Origin: Aquabacterium sp. OR-4
GTDB lineage: Bacteria; Pseudomonadota; Gammaproteobacteria; Burkholderiales; Burkholderiaceae_C
Length of the DNA: 64,000 nucleotides
Assembly (NCBI RefSeq): GCF_025290835.2
Contig: NZ_JAOCQD020000001.1
Coordinates: 1,116,001-1,180,000 of the forward strand
Reading direction: 5' to 3'
The notes under the pieces are model-generated. The model saw nothing but the letters and a program-made list of their open reading frames with translations, had not been told where the DNA came from and did not search any database. Each line of letters opens with the position of its first letter. Position 1 is the first letter of the stretch. Below are positions 9,253-18,792 of the stretch, one piece after another. A program made the translations under genes and the position numbers.

Positions 9253-9274
9253 GCCCGCATCGCCTGATGCGGGC
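9253..9274 (-). other. Perfect 9-bp hairpin in the gap between flippase and glycosyltransferase genes
   Basis: Arms GCCCGCATC and GATGCGGGC are separated by 4 nt. It lies in the 214-bp non-coding gap 9123-9336, the longest break inside the otherwise packed operon. There is no T-run, so it is not a canonical intrinsic terminator. A TACAAT (leftward) at 9314-9319 between this hairpin and the flippase stop could be a -10 element, but no good -35 accompanies it. Confidence 0.5.
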
Positions 9275-9336
9275 TGCCGCTGATCCCATGGGAGCCCAAG
9301 AGCGCAGCCCATCATTGTACGAGGCCCACTGGCCGC

Positions 9337-10707
9337 TCATGGGCTGGCTGTGGCCGCGGCGCGATACGCCCGCCGCCTGTTGACGAAGATGACCGAACCC
9401 CAGGCCAGACCGCAGGACAGCGAGCAGACCAGGTAGCCCGCCATGATGCCGGTGGCCCCGTACGACCCTGCCAGCAGCAAGGTGCTGGCGGCGATGCTGG
9501 CGCCACTGGCGAGGCTGACGACCAGGAAGGGCTCTTCTTTGTGCGCGCGCAGGTAGGCGGCCTGCGCAATCATGATGTAGTTCGAGACGGTAGCCAGCAC
9601 CAGCAGCGCGAAGGGCCCACTGGCGAGCAGCCGGCCGCCCAGCGTCATTCCATGGGTCTGCAGCACATGGACCAGCCCGACGACGGCAACACCGCCGGCG
9701 CACAACAGACCCAGCGTTGCCAGGGTGGTGCGCCGCCAGAGCTTGTCCAGTTGTGCATAGTCGCGCTGGGCGATCAATTGCCCGAAGCGTGGCACCTTGG
9801 TGTTGAGCCATGCCAGGGGCAGCCCCATCAGTGCGTTGGCGATGGCCAGGCTCAGGCCCATCCTGCCGGCCTCTACCGGCCCCTGCGCCGAGAACAGCAC
9901 TGGAACGAAGAGCTGGAAGATGAAGTAGCCGCTGATCCAGCTGAGCGCGATCCGCCATTGAAAGGGCCAGATCTCGTGGCGCCACGAGATGCCACGGATC
10001 GCCGACGTTGCGTGGTGGCGCATCTGACGGAAGAAGGGACCGTGCACCACCAGCAGCATGGCCACGGCCGACAGCGCCATGGCGCTGTTCCACGCGGGAA
10101 GCGCCAGCAGGCCGCCGCCGCCCAGCAGGGTGAACCATGCCACGATGCTGCCCAGCACGCCCTGGATCAGGCGGAGTCTGGCCACCTGGGCGACACACTG
10201 GCATCCCTCCAGCAGCGACATCACGGGCTGGGTGACGAGGTTCAGCGCTGCGGCGGCGATCAGCCAGAACCAGGCGGCCTCCCATTGCACGGTTGCGGAC
10301 TTCGCCGAACTCGTGATGAACCACCAGCCCGTGGGGCCCAGCACGGCGACGATCACCAGCGTGAGCAGCCCGTACCAGCGCAGCACCAGCTTGAACAGCG
10401 AGCTCAGGCGCGCAAGTTCGCCGGGGTCGCCGCCCAGTCGTCCGTCCGCCAGCCAGTGCAGGCGGGCCATGGCGTGGCTGGCGAACTGCGTCACCACTAC
10501 GCCCAGGCCCAGCTCGAACAGGATCTGGGCGCCCACGATGGCGGAGAAGGTGTAGTAGTAGCCCTGCTCTTCGGCAGACAGGAAACGGACGACCAGCGCA
10601 AGCGTGACGAAGCTGGCGAGCAGGCTCCAGACACGGGCAGCGAGCGCGTAGACCACGGCCCGGTCAAGACCGGCTGCGACCGACAACAATCGGCTCATGC
10701 GCTCCAT
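9337..10707 (-). CDS. Wzx-type oligosaccharide flippase (MATE/MOP superfamily)
   Basis: 456 residues with about twelve to fourteen hydrophobic helices. The first (VVYALAARVWSLLASFVTLALVVRF region, residues about 16-40) and the following YYYTFSAIVGAQILFELGLG segment are typical of polysaccharide-exporter MOP flippases. The protein would move undecaprenyl-diphosphate-linked repeat units across the inner membrane for the Wzy-like polymerase encoded downstream. The start could be ATG 10707 or ATG 10698; neither has a strong Shine-Dalgarno site. The in-frame stretch upstream to 10884 overlaps the transketolase gene and is rejected. Confidence 0.88.
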   Translation of the reverse strand: MERMSRLLSVAAGLDRAVVYALAARVWSLLASFVTLALVVRFLSAEEQGYYYTFSAIVGAQILFELGLGVVVTQFASHAMARLHWLADGRLGGDPGELARLSSLFKLVLRWYGLLTLVIVAVLGPTGWWFITSSAKSATVQWEAAWFWLIAAAALNLVTQPVMSLLEGCQCVAQVARLRLIQGVLGSIVAWFTLLGGGGLLALPAWNSAMALSAVAMLLVVHGPFFRQMRHHATSAIRGISWRHEIWPFQWRIALSWISGYFIFQLFVPVLFSAQGPVEAGRMGLSLAIANALMGLPLAWLNTKVPRFGQLIAQRDYAQLDKLWRRTTLATLGLLCAGGVAVVGLVHVLQTHGMTLGGRLLASGPFALLVLATVSNYIMIAQAAYLRAHKEEPFLVVSLASGASIAASTLLLAGSYGATGIMAGYLVCSLSCGLAWGSVIFVNRRRAYRAAATASP

Positions 10708-10780
10708 CGTTCGGGAAAGAGAACTCCACGGCCCGCGACCGTTGGATTTGCTGCGGCCGGCCGCCGAAGCGGCCGGATGA

Positions 10781-11695
10781 CTAGCGCCAGAAGCTCGACA
10801 AGGTCCGGCCCAGTCCGCCGAGTTCGTTGAGCATCGCCTGGCTGCCGACGGTTCCGCAAACCACGGGGTCCAGCGCATCCGCACGCAGCCGCGGCAGCAG
10901 GTCTGGCCGAACGCACAGCGCCTCCTGGAGCCAGGAGCCGAAGCCGCCGTCCCGCAGATGATCTTCCATGCTCAGCACATGGGCGAAGCGCTCGACCTGC
11001 TCGGCCTGTCCTGACTTGCAACCCATTCCCCACAGCGGCAGCGAGTGGACGGCCAGCGCCGGATCAGCGGCCTGGCGCCAGTGCTGCATGGCCAGCGCCA
11101 GCGTGGCGCCGGTGCATAACACGGTGCGGCTGGCCTGCGGCTGCGCCTGCGGCGGCGATACCGCGAGCCAGCGGCCCGGACTCACCGTGGGCACACTGTC
11201 GTGAAAGGAGGGCTCACCCGCCTTGCCCAGGCGCAGGTACGAGGGTTGCGGGTGCTCGACCAGATAGCGCATGCAGGCGCGCACCTCCATCGGGTCACCC
11301 GGGGCCGCCATGAGCAGGTTCGGGAAGCTGCGGAACAGCGCGTAGTCCTGCACGGCGTGATGCGAATAGCCCAGCGCACCGTAGGCGAGACCGCCGCCGA
11401 CGGCCACCACGGTCACTGGTAGCTGGTGATAGGCCACGTCGTTGCGGATCTGCTCGGCGCAGCGGAAGCTGGGGAAATTCGCGATCGAATAGGTGAAGAC
11501 GTGATAGCCCTCGGAGGCCATGCCGGCCGCCAGACCGGTCATGTTCTGCTCGGCCACGCCGGCGTTGATGAAGCGGTCGGGGAACCGGTCGGCGAAGGGC
11601 TCGACCACCGAATAGCCCAGGTCGCCCACCACCAGCGCGATCTGCGGATGCACGGCGGCCAGTGCCACCAGTTCGTCGATGAAGGCGTTTCTCAT
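10781..11695 (-). CDS. Transketolase C-terminal-type subunit (pyrimidine and C-terminal domains)
   Basis: 304 residues corresponding to the second half of transketolase. The segment FINAGVAEQNMTGLAAGMA at about 48-66 contains the glutamate that activates the thiamine diphosphate aminopyrimidine, and GYSHHAVQDYALFRSFPNLL at about 118-137 is the substrate-phosphate/active-site histidine loop region. It pairs with the N-terminal-type subunit encoded just upstream (ATGA overlap) to form a split alpha2beta2 enzyme. Location inside a CDP-dideoxysugar cluster, not beside pentose-phosphate genes, suggests a dedicated role in sugar nucleotide synthesis, possibly transfer of a two-carbon unit to a keto-sugar. 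Confidence 0.9.
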   Translation of the reverse strand: MRNAFIDELVALAAVHPQIALVVGDLGYSVVEPFADRFPDRFINAGVAEQNMTGLAAGMASEGYHVFTYSIANFPSFRCAEQIRNDVAYHQLPVTVVAVGGGLAYGALGYSHHAVQDYALFRSFPNLLMAAPGDPMEVRACMRYLVEHPQPSYLRLGKAGEPSFHDSVPTVSPGRWLAVSPPQAQPQASRTVLCTGATLALAMQHWRQAADPALAVHSLPLWGMGCKSGQAEQVERFAHVLSMEDHLRDGGFGSWLQEALCVRPDLLPRLRADALDPVVCGTVGSQAMLNELGGLGRTLSSFWR

Positions 11696-12507
11696 GCGGC
11701 AGGGCCTCCCGCAGCCACTTCGCTCAGTGCCTGGGCCAGTTGGGTGTCGTTCGGGCTGCGGTAGTGCCACTCCACCGAGCCTTCCATGAAACTCACGCCC
11801 TTGCCCTTGGTGGTGTGGGCCAGCAGCATCGATGGCTTGCCTGGCTGCCTGGGCACGGCGGCGAGCGCGCGTCGCAGGGCGTCATGGTCATGACCGTCCA
11901 CTTCGTCCACATGCCAGCCGAAACTGCGGAACTTGTCGGCCAGTGGTTCCAGGGCCAGCGTCTTGGCCACGCTGGTCAGGCTCTGAAGCTTGTTGTAGTC
12001 GACGATGGCCACCAGGTTGTCCAGGCCGTGATGGCTGGCGAACAGGCATGCCTCCCAGTTGCTTCCCTCCCCCCACTCGCCGTCGCTCAGCAGCACGAAG
12101 CAGCGCCAGTCTTGCCCGCGGCGCTTGGCGGCAAGGGCCTTGCCGACCCCGAAGGGCAGGCCATGGCCCAGCGAGCCGGTTGAAAACTCCACGCCAGGCA
12201 CCTTGTGGCTGATGTGGTTCATCAGCATCGAGTGGTCCTGGCCGTACTGATCGAGCGCGTCTTCGGTGATGAAGCCGCGGGCGGCCAGCGCCGCGTAGAC
12301 CGCCACGCAGGCGTGGCCCTTGCTGAGGATGAAGCGATCACGCGCAGGCCAGGCAGGCTCGGACGGGCGCACGCGCAGCACATCGCCGTAGAGCACGGCA
12401 ACGATGTCGCTGATGGACAGCGCACTGCCGATGTGGGACGCCTTGGCGCGATGAACCATCTTCAGCGCGCGTGCGCGGATGCCGCGGGCCAGGGCGACGG
12501 AGCTCAT
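11692..12507 (-). CDS. Transketolase N-terminal-type subunit (thiamine diphosphate domain)
   Basis: 271 residues, the length of a stand-alone transketolase PP domain. HIGSALSISDIVAVLYGDVL near residue 25 and the thiamine-diphosphate/Mg motif SDGEWGEGSNWEA near 145, ending with DYNK about 25 residues later, are visible. The first Gly of the usual GDGE is Ser here. A full-length transketolase would be about 660 residues; here the function is split over two overlapping genes, which is common for paralogues recruited to special pathways. The cofactor sits at the interface of the two subunits. Neighbours are an FkbM methyltransferase and the CDP-sugar genes. Confidence 0.9.
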   Translation of the reverse strand: MSSVALARGIRARALKMVHRAKASHIGSALSISDIVAVLYGDVLRVRPSEPAWPARDRFILSKGHACVAVYAALAARGFITEDALDQYGQDHSMLMNHISHKVPGVEFSTGSLGHGLPFGVGKALAAKRRGQDWRCFVLLSDGEWGEGSNWEACLFASHHGLDNLVAIVDYNKLQSLTSVAKTLALEPLADKFRSFGWHVDEVDGHDHDALRRALAAVPRQPGKPSMLLAHTTKGKGVSFMEGSVEWHYRSPNDTQLAQALSEVAAGGPAA

Positions 12508-13439
12508 GGGGTCTCCTGCTGAAGCTGGTCAATGAGTTCCCGGTGCGCCTCGCCATGCAGGAACGCATAGTTGGTCTCGACCGTCTCGTCGGTCACCTCG
12601 TGCATCCGGCGGGTGCCGGTGTCACCGATGCCGAAGCACACGTAGCCCAGGTCGACGAAGAACTGCAGCATGTCGTTGGGGTGGTAGCCGAAGGGTTTGG
12701 ACCACTTGCGCAGCAGTTCGGCGACGACCACTGGCCGGCTGGCGGCCAGTGTTGCCCGGCCGCCGCGGAACACCAGTAGCTCGGCACCTTCTACATCGCA
12801 CTTGATGAAGTCCGGGCGTACACCGGTGTTGGCGACCCACTGGTCGAGCGTGAGCGCCAGTCCGGTCACCTCACGCGCATCTGCCGCGTTGGCCACGTTC
12901 TTCAGCGATGCGTTCGTGCCACTGCTCGGTGCGATGTAGAACTTGAACGCGCCGCTGTCTTCGGACAGGCCGTAGTTGTAGGTCGAGACGCGTGCGCCCA
13001 GGCCGTTCTCGGCCACGTTGCGCTGCAGGTAGCGGTAGGTCGTCGGCAGGGGTTCGAACGCGTGGATGCGCGTTTCGGGCAAGCGACTGGCCATGCGCAC
13101 GGAGTACCAGCCGATGTTGGCACCGACGTCCAGGATCTGCCGGGCCTGGGCGCACAGCAGGTCCATCACCCGGGTCTCGGCCGGTTCGTAGCGACCGAAG
13201 TTCAGCACCTCGAGGGGTGCAACGCGCGCTTCGCCAGGCGGGGCATGAAGCCGGATGCCTTCTTCGCCCATCACGAAGGACACGCCTTCGTCGTTGATAC
13301 GGATTTCGCGCACGTCCGTCTGTTTCAGCGCGTCTGTGTAGGCGAACAGCGTGGTGTGGTGTTCGAACGCTGCGCGGATGAATTCCGGCTTGCCGATCTC
13401 CCCGGCGGTGAAGCGCTGCTTGAGGGCCTGAAAGCTCAT
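12504..13439 (-). CDS. FkbM family SAM-dependent methyltransferase
   Basis: 311 residues. The SAM-binding motif ILDVGANIGWYSVRMA lies near residue 98, with the acidic ribose-binding segment RIHAFEPLPTTYRYLQ after it. PDFIKCDVEGAELLVFRGG near 205 is the FkbM-specific motif (typically DVEGxE). Members methylate sugar hydroxyls of polysaccharides and glycosylated natural products, so O-methylation of a sugar in this repeat unit is likely. ATGA overlaps on both sides. The start at 13439 was chosen over an upstream in-frame extension lying in the neighbouring gene. Confidence 0.93.
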   Translation of the reverse strand: MSFQALKQRFTAGEIGKPEFIRAAFEHHTTLFAYTDALKQTDVREIRINDEGVSFVMGEEGIRLHAPPGEARVAPLEVLNFGRYEPAETRVMDLLCAQARQILDVGANIGWYSVRMASRLPETRIHAFEPLPTTYRYLQRNVAENGLGARVSTYNYGLSEDSGAFKFYIAPSSGTNASLKNVANAADAREVTGLALTLDQWVANTGVRPDFIKCDVEGAELLVFRGGRATLAASRPVVVAELLRKWSKPFGYHPNDMLQFFVDLGYVCFGIGDTGTRRMHEVTDETVETNYAFLHGEAHRELIDQLQQETP

Positions 13440-14506
13440 GGCTGAAGGGTCTCGATCATGCGTTGAAAGCCGGCTGCCGGTGACACTTCGGCTCGCCACC
13501 CCAGCGATGTCAGCCGGCTCACGTCCGGCACGAGGCGGTTGTAGGCGCTGGGGATGTAGGGCCGGTCACCGGCAAGGTAGCGGCGCTCGACCTGGAGCTT
13601 CTTCTGCGGGAACAGACCCACCAGCAACTCGGCCAGATCGGCGACCGACAGTTCACCGGCCGGGTTGGCCACGTTGTAGGGCGTTGCCGGCGTGCCCTTG
13701 AGCAGCACGGTGAAGAAGCCCGCCACGGCATCGCTGGCGTAACAGAAGGCGCGCCGGGCAGTGCCGTCGCTGTTCATGGCGATGTTCTCGTTGCGCGCGA
13801 CGTTGTAGGCGAAGTCGGCGAACACCCGGCCGTCGTCGGCCTGCAGTCCCGGCCCGTAGGTGTGGAAGGGGCGGACGATGAACGTGGGCAGCTGGTGCTG
13901 CTGGTGCCAGGCGACGCACATGGTTTCGCCCATGCGTTTGCTCTCCGCGTAGCAGGCGCGGACCGTGGCAGGATCCACCGTACCGTAGCCCGATTCGGGC
14001 AGTGCCGTCTCGCTTGATACGGCGCCGTAGACCTCGCTGCTGCTGACGAACAGCAAGCCGCGCGGTTCGCTTGACTGCCTGAGTGTCGACAGCAAGGCCG
14101 CCGTGCCCACGGTGTTGGGCAGCAGGGTGCCCACCGGGTCGCTGCCATAGAACCTCGGGCTGGCCTGGCTGGCGGCGTGCAGTACGAACTGGACGTCGCC
14201 AAGGTCTGGCACCGCGATGCTGTTGAGATCCCATGTCAGCAGGCGCAGTTCAGGGTGCGCGTCGAGCAGCGTGCCCAGCGATCGGCGTGCGCGCTCCGCG
14301 TCCCGCACCAGCGCAGTGACACGAACCGGCTGCTCAGTCTTGCCGCGGATATGCAGCGCCAGCAGCGCCCGGACCAGGTACCCCCCCAGGAACCCGCCGG
14401 CACCGGTGACGACCACATGGGAACCTGACAGGGTCTGCCATGGCAGGTCACGGGCGAGGACGGCGTCGATGTCGCCGCTGATGATCCGGGCAGAAGGAGA
14501 TGGCAT
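13436..14506 (-). CDS. Extended SDR: NAD(P)-dependent sugar epimerase/dehydratase/reductase
   Basis: 356 residues. The nucleotide-binding motif GAGGFLGGYL at about 36-45, the catalytic SSSEVYG at about 155 and YAESKR (YxxxK) at about 180 are intact. Overall it resembles nucleotide-sugar epimerases and UDP-glucuronate-decarboxylase-like proteins. It sits directly after rfbH in the leftward order, so a plausible job is reduction of the 4-keto group of CDP-4-keto-3,6-dideoxyglucose (as paratose or abequose synthases do) or of a branched-chain keto intermediate (as YerF does); this is inference. A run of seven C on the + strand lies at 14381-14387 within the gene. Confidence 0.88.
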   Translation of the reverse strand: MPSPSARIISGDIDAVLARDLPWQTLSGSHVVVTGAGGFLGGYLVRALLALHIRGKTEQPVRVTALVRDAERARRSLGTLLDAHPELRLLTWDLNSIAVPDLGDVQFVLHAASQASPRFYGSDPVGTLLPNTVGTAALLSTLRQSSEPRGLLFVSSSEVYGAVSSETALPESGYGTVDPATVRACYAESKRMGETMCVAWHQQHQLPTFIVRPFHTYGPGLQADDGRVFADFAYNVARNENIAMNSDGTARRAFCYASDAVAGFFTVLLKGTPATPYNVANPAGELSVADLAELLVGLFPQKKLQVERRYLAGDRPYIPSAYNRLVPDVSRLTSLGWRAEVSPAAGFQRMIETLQP

Positions 14507-14514
14507 GTTGTCGC

Positions 14515-15837
14515 TCAGAAACTCACGCCGAGAAACTCTTCGAGCCGGTCGGCGATGTAGTCCAGGTGTACTGGCGTGAGCGCGGGGAAGGTGCCCAGCC
14601 AGAACGTCTGGTTCATGACAATGTCGGTATTCGTCAGCTCGCCGCTGACCCGGAAGTTACGGCCGATCATGTAGGGCTGCCGCGTGAGGTTGCCCGCAAA
14701 GAGCAGCCGCGTGCCGATGCGGTGCTGGTCGAGGTAGTTCAGCAGGTCGACACGGCGGACACCCGACTCCGGCTTCAGCACCACGGGGAAGCCGAACCAT
14801 GACGGGTTGGACTTCGGCGTGGCTTCCGGCAGGTGGAGGAACTCGGCGCACGTCTGCAGCCGTGTCTTCAGGTAGTCGAAGTTGGCACGGCGCGTGGCGA
14901 TGAACTCGTCCACCCGCTCAAGCTGGGCCAGGCCGCAGGCGGCCTGCATGTCGGTGATCTTCAGGTTGTAGCCGAGGTGACTGTAGGTGTACTTGTGGTC
15001 GTAGCCCTCGGGTAGCTGGCCCAGCTTCCAGCAGAAGCGCTTGTTGCAGGTGTTGTCCTTGCCCGGTGGGCAGTAGCAGTCGCGGCCCCAGTCGCGGAAC
15101 GATTCAGCGATGAGCTTGAGTTCGGGGTTGTTGGTGAACACCGCACCACCTTCACCCATGGTGATGTGGTGTGCCGGATAGAAGCTGAGTGTTCCGATGT
15201 CGCCGAACGTGCCCACCAGCCGGCCGTCGTAGGTGGCTCCCAGCGCGTCGCAGCAGTCTTCCACCAGCCACAGGCCATGCCGGCGGCAGATGTCCGTCAC
15301 CACGTCCAGGTTGAACGGGTTGCCCAGGCTGTGCGCCAGCATGATGGCCTTGGTTTTGGGGCCGATGGCCGCCTCGATCTTGCTGGCATCGATGTTGTGG
15401 GTGGCCAGATCAACGTCGACGAAGACCGGAACGGCGCCAAACTGAAGGATGGGATTCACCGTGGTCGGGAATCCGGCGGCCACGCCGATGACCTCGTCAC
15501 CCGGACGGATGGCGCGCTCGCCCAGACGTGGCGACGTCAGGGTAGAGAACGCCACGAGGTTGGCCGACGACCCCGAGTTCACGGTGATGAGATGGCGGAC
15601 GCCGAGAAACCGGGCCAGCTGTTCCTCGAAGGCGGCGTTGAAGCGGCCAGTGGTCAGCCAGCCGTCCAGCGAGGCATCCACCATCAGCTGCAGTTCGCGC
15701 GTGCCAATCACCTTGCCCGACACCGGGACGGGCGATTCGCCGGGCACGAAGGGCTTCGGAGCGTGGGCGACCTCGGCGTACTGCCTTACCAGTTCGGCGA
15801 TCTGCAGGCGCAGTGTGTCGGGAGTCGGGGCGTTCAT
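14515..15837 (-). CDS. rfbH: CDP-4-keto-6-deoxy-D-glucose 3-dehydrase (E1), PMP/[2Fe-2S] enzyme
   Basis: 440 residues. It has the aminotransferase fold of the DegT/DnrJ family, but the PLP lysine position reads [14 protein letters not shown], with His as in E1/RfbH enzymes, which use PMP and eliminate the C3 hydroxyl. Cysteines for the [2Fe-2S] cluster are present: VEDCCDALG near residue 190 and [11 protein letters not shown] near 250 (C-x-C-x7-C). It works with the RfbI-type reductase to give CDP-4-keto-3,6-dideoxyglucose. The start at 15837 makes an ATGA overlap with rfbG. Residues and context agree, so the assignment is firm. Confidence 0.96.
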   Translation of the reverse strand: MNAPTPDTLRLQIAELVRQYAEVAHAPKPFVPGESPVPVSGKVIGTRELQLMVDASLDGWLTTGRFNAAFEEQLARFLGVRHLITVNSGSSANLVAFSTLTSPRLGERAIRPGDEVIGVAAGFPTTVNPILQFGAVPVFVDVDLATHNIDASKIEAAIGPKTKAIMLAHSLGNPFNLDVVTDICRRHGLWLVEDCCDALGATYDGRLVGTFGDIGTLSFYPAHHITMGEGGAVFTNNPELKLIAESFRDWGRDCYCPPGKDNTCNKRFCWKLGQLPEGYDHKYTYSHLGYNLKITDMQAACGLAQLERVDEFIATRRANFDYLKTRLQTCAEFLHLPEATPKSNPSWFGFPVVLKPESGVRRVDLLNYLDQHRIGTRLLFAGNLTRQPYMIGRNFRVSGELTNTDIVMNQTFWLGTFPALTPVHLDYIADRLEEFLGVSF

Positions 15838-16916
15838 GAGGGATTCGTGTTGGTGTAGAGCTCGATCTGGCGCAGGCACGTCGACCGGGGATTGTCGCCG
15901 GCAAGCCATTGGCGGTGCCACGCCACGATGTGCTGCAGCGCCGTGGCCAGTGGCCAGCGAGGCGCCCAGCCCAGACGTGCACCGGCCTTGGAGATGTCAA
16001 GCTTTAGGTAGTGCGCTTCATGCGGGTGCGCGCCGGCGTCGATCGTCCAACGGCGCTGGCCGTCCCAGAGTGCAGCGAGCTGCTCGACGATCCACTGCAC
16101 CGGGCGAGCATCGTCGTCGCGCGGCCCGAAGTTCCAGGCCTCGGCATGTTGTGGCCCGCCGTTAACCAGGCCTTGTGCCAGCATCAGGTAGCCCGACAGC
16201 GGCTCCAGCACATGCTGCCAGGGGCGCGTGGCTGACGGATTGCGCAGCACCACAGGATCGTCACGTTCGAAGGCCCGCAGTATGTCGGGCACCAGCCTGT
16301 CTGACGCCCAGTCGCCGCCGCCAATGACATTGCCGGCCCGCGCCGAGGCGAGCGCAATGCCGGCGTCGGACATGAACGACCGCCGGTACGCCGATGTCAC
16401 CAGTTCCGAACATCCCTTGCTGTTGCTGTAGGGATCGTGCCCACCCATCGGCTCGTCTTCGCGGTAGCCCCACACCCACTCGCGGTTCTCGTAGCACTTG
16501 TCGGTGGTCACGTTGACGATGGCGCGAACGCTGCCGACGCGCCGGGCTGCCTCCAGCACATGCACCGTGCCCATGACGTTGGTGGCATAGGTGGTGACCG
16601 GATCGCGGTACGAGAGCCGCACCAGTGGCTGAGCCGCCAGATGCATCACCACTTCCGGGCGGAAATGCTGCATGCACGCACAGACAACATCGAAGTCACG
16701 AATGTCGCCGATCGTGCTGGACATGCCCTGCGACACCGAGGCTGCTTTAAAGAGACTGGGATCGCTTGGGGGCGCCAGCGCCAGGCCCTGGACTTCGCTG
16801 CCCATAGACTGCAGCCAGAGACTGAGCCAGCTGCCCTTGAAGCCGGTGTGCCCGGTGAGCAGCACCCTGCGTCCGCGCCAGAAGGACGGATCCACTTGCG
16901 ATCGTGTCGTCGCCAT
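15834..16916 (-). CDS. rfbG: CDP-glucose 4,6-dehydratase
   Basis: 360 residues, an extended SDR with [15 protein letters not shown] (nucleotide-binding, residues about 21-35), [16 protein letters not shown] (the T-D-K active-site segment that marks CDP-glucose dehydratases) and [11 protein letters not shown] (YxxxK) near 160. It converts CDP-glucose to CDP-4-keto-6-deoxyglucose, the substrate of RfbH. The start at 16916 lies 2 bp after the rfbF stop; an ATG at 16937 would overlap rfbF. Gene order rfbF-rfbG-rfbH is the standard one. Confidence 0.95.
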   Translation of the reverse strand: MATTRSQVDPSFWRGRRVLLTGHTGFKGSWLSLWLQSMGSEVQGLALAPPSDPSLFKAASVSQGMSSTIGDIRDFDVVCACMQHFRPEVVMHLAAQPLVRLSYRDPVTTYATNVMGTVHVLEAARRVGSVRAIVNVTTDKCYENREWVWGYREDEPMGGHDPYSNSKGCSELVTSAYRRSFMSDAGIALASARAGNVIGGGDWASDRLVPDILRAFERDDPVVLRNPSATRPWQHVLEPLSGYLMLAQGLVNGGPQHAEAWNFGPRDDDARPVQWIVEQLAALWDGQRRWTIDAGAHPHEAHYLKLDISKAGARLGWAPRWPLATALQHIVAWHRQWLAGDNPRSTCLRQIELYTNTNPS

Positions 16917-16918
16917 GC

Positions 16919-17692
16919 TCAGTCCCAGCTTTTCCATGGGGCCTTGCCTGAAGCCCACAGTTCCTCGAGCAGCATCTTGTCGCGCAGGGTGTCCATCGGT
17001 TGCCAGAACCCATGGTGCTCGTAGGCCATGAGTTCGCCTTGGTCAGACAGCGTGATCAGTGGCTCCTGCTCCCACACTGTCTGGTCGTCATGCAGCAGCC
17101 CCAGCACTTTGGGCGAGAGCACGAAAAAGCCACCATTGATCATGGCGCCGTCGCCCTTGGGTTTCTCCTTGAAGCTGCGCACCTGCCCGCCGCTCAGGTC
17201 CAGTGCACCGAAGCGCCCGGGTGGCAGGGTTGCCGTCAGGGTTGCGGCCCTGCCATGGCTGCGGTGGAAGGCGATGGTCGCGGAGATGTCCACATCGCTC
17301 ACACCGTCGCCATAGGTGAAGCAGAAGGCCTCATCCTGGGCGACATAGTCGGCCACGCGCCGCAGACGGCCGCCGGTCATCGATGTGTCTCCCGTGTCGA
17401 CCAGCGTCACCGTCCAGGGCTCGGCGCGGCGCTGGTGGACTTCCATGCGATTGCTGCGCATGTCGAAGGTGATGTCGGACATGTGCAGGAAGTAGTTCGC
17501 GAAGTACTCCTTGATGACATAGCCCTTGTAGCCGCAGCAGATGATGAAGTCGTTCACCCCATGCTGGGAGTACATCTTCAGGATGTGCCAGAGGATGGGC
17601 CGGCCGCCGATTTCGACCATCGGCTTGGGCCGGACCGAAGTTTCCTCGCTGAGGCGGGTGCCGAGGCCACCGGCCAAGATGACGGCTTTCAT
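16919..17692 (-). CDS. rfbF: Glucose-1-phosphate cytidylyltransferase
   Basis: 257 residues, the expected length. It starts with [19 protein letters not shown], the nucleotidyltransferase signature, followed by [17 protein letters not shown], specific to the RfbF type; [12 protein letters not shown] near 130 carries the metal-binding aspartate. It makes CDP-glucose from CTP and glucose-1-phosphate, the first committed step of the CDP-dideoxysugar route. A purine-rich Shine-Dalgarno (AAAGGAAA) precedes ATG 17692. The next gene is 2 bp away. Confidence 0.96.
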   Translation of the reverse strand: MKAVILAGGLGTRLSEETSVRPKPMVEIGGRPILWHILKMYSQHGVNDFIICCGYKGYVIKEYFANYFLHMSDITFDMRSNRMEVHQRRAEPWTVTLVDTGDTSMTGGRLRRVADYVAQDEAFCFTYGDGVSDVDISATIAFHRSHGRAATLTATLPPGRFGALDLSGGQVRSFKEKPKGDGAMINGGFFVLSPKVLGLLHDDQTVWEQEPLITLSDQGELMAYEHHGFWQPMDTLRDKMLLEELWASGKAPWKSWD

Positions 17693-17711
17693 GGGTGGAT
17701 TTCCTTTCCGG

Positions 17712-18707
17712 TCAAGCGGGCGCTGAGCAGACGAAGGCGTCGGCATGGAATGATGTCGGCGCCAATCCGGCGTCCAGCAATCGCTGCCTGGCATCGCGGA
17801 TCATCACCTCGGATCCGCAGGCGTACACCTGCAGGCGCGACAGGTCGGGGCCGCGCGACAGGAGCACATCCTGGACATGCCCTCGGGCGCCGGACCAGCC
17901 TGCCGCGGCCCGGGACAAGACAGGCACCGGGGTGAACGACGCTCCGAGGGTCGACAGATCCCAGTACAGATCCTCGGCCACCCGCGCACCCCAATACACG
18001 GTGACACTGCGCGGCCGGCCGGTCTGGCGTTCGCCCGAGAGGCTTTCGAGCATGGCCTTGACGGGGGCCAGTCCGGTGCCCGTTGCCAGGAAACAGAGAT
18101 CCTGGTCGTCAATGTCGCGCAGCACGAAGCTCCCGCTCGGTCCGTGCAAGCGCAGGAGATCGTTGGTCCTGGCCTGCCCGAACCAGTAGGCACTCATGGC
18201 ACCGCCGGGGACGCTGCGAATATGCAGTTCGATCAATCGGTCAGGCGCTGGCGCATTGGCGATCGAGTAGCTTCTGCGCACGCCGCCGGGGCCGACGACA
18301 TCGACATACTGACCCGGCAGGTAGACGAAATCGCAGCTCGGGGGAAGTCGCAGACGCACACGCGCCACATCTTCGGCAAGCTTCTCGATGGACTGGATGC
18401 GGCTTGGCCAAGTACCGGCCTTGGGCAGTTGCAATGCCCCCAGGTCACTCGCCTCCAGTTGGAGATCCGATCCGGCCGTACGCGCGCAGGTGAGTATCCA
18501 GCCCAGCGCCGAGTCGTCGGCCGACAGTGCGGTTTCGGCCTGCAAGGGCCGGGTATTGCCAGACAGCACCCGGCTGCGACAGCTGTTGCAGCGGCCAGTG
18601 CGGCAACTGTGCTCAAGGGAGACGCCAGCCTTGGTCGCCGCATCTAGGATCGATTCGCCATCAGCGATGTCGAACTTCTTGCCGGAGGTCAGGGTGATGG
18701 TGTGCAC
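17712..18707 (-). CDS. rfbI: CDP-6-deoxy-delta-3,4-glucoseen reductase (E3), 2Fe-2S flavoprotein
   Basis: 331 residues from GTG 18707, chosen because homology begins at [14 protein letters not shown]; a TTG at 18794 is less likely. The N-terminal plant-type ferredoxin domain has [10 protein letters not shown] at about 34-43 plus a fourth Cys in ILTCART. The ferredoxin-NADP reductase module follows with RSYSIANAP (flavin binding) near 165 and [14 protein letters not shown] (NAD(P)H binding) near 220. It passes electrons from NAD(P)H to RfbH. The first gene of the CDP-sugar set, with a 158-bp gap upstream. Confidence 0.92.
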   Translation of the reverse strand: MHTITLTSGKKFDIADGESILDAATKAGVSLEHSCRTGRCNSCRSRVLSGNTRPLQAETALSADDSALGWILTCARTAGSDLQLEASDLGALQLPKAGTWPSRIQSIEKLAEDVARVRLRLPPSCDFVYLPGQYVDVVGPGGVRRSYSIANAPAPDRLIELHIRSVPGGAMSAYWFGQARTNDLLRLHGPSGSFVLRDIDDQDLCFLATGTGLAPVKAMLESLSGERQTGRPRSVTVYWGARVAEDLYWDLSTLGASFTPVPVLSRAAAGWSGARGHVQDVLLSRGPDLSRLQVYACGSEVMIRDARQRLLDAGLAPTSFHADAFVCSAPA

Positions 18708-18792
18708 GAGACGGAAGCAAGCGGAGTGCTGGCGATCAAAACCTTGGGTCGGCAGTCTGGGCTGCCTTTGCGCCGGGAACCTGGGAGCAACC

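Noticed and set aside
14515..15837. Loss of the PLP-binding lysine in the aminotransferase-fold protein, which might suggest a dead enzyme.
   Set aside because: His at this position together with the cysteine pattern for [2Fe-2S] is the normal state of E1/RfbH dehydrases.
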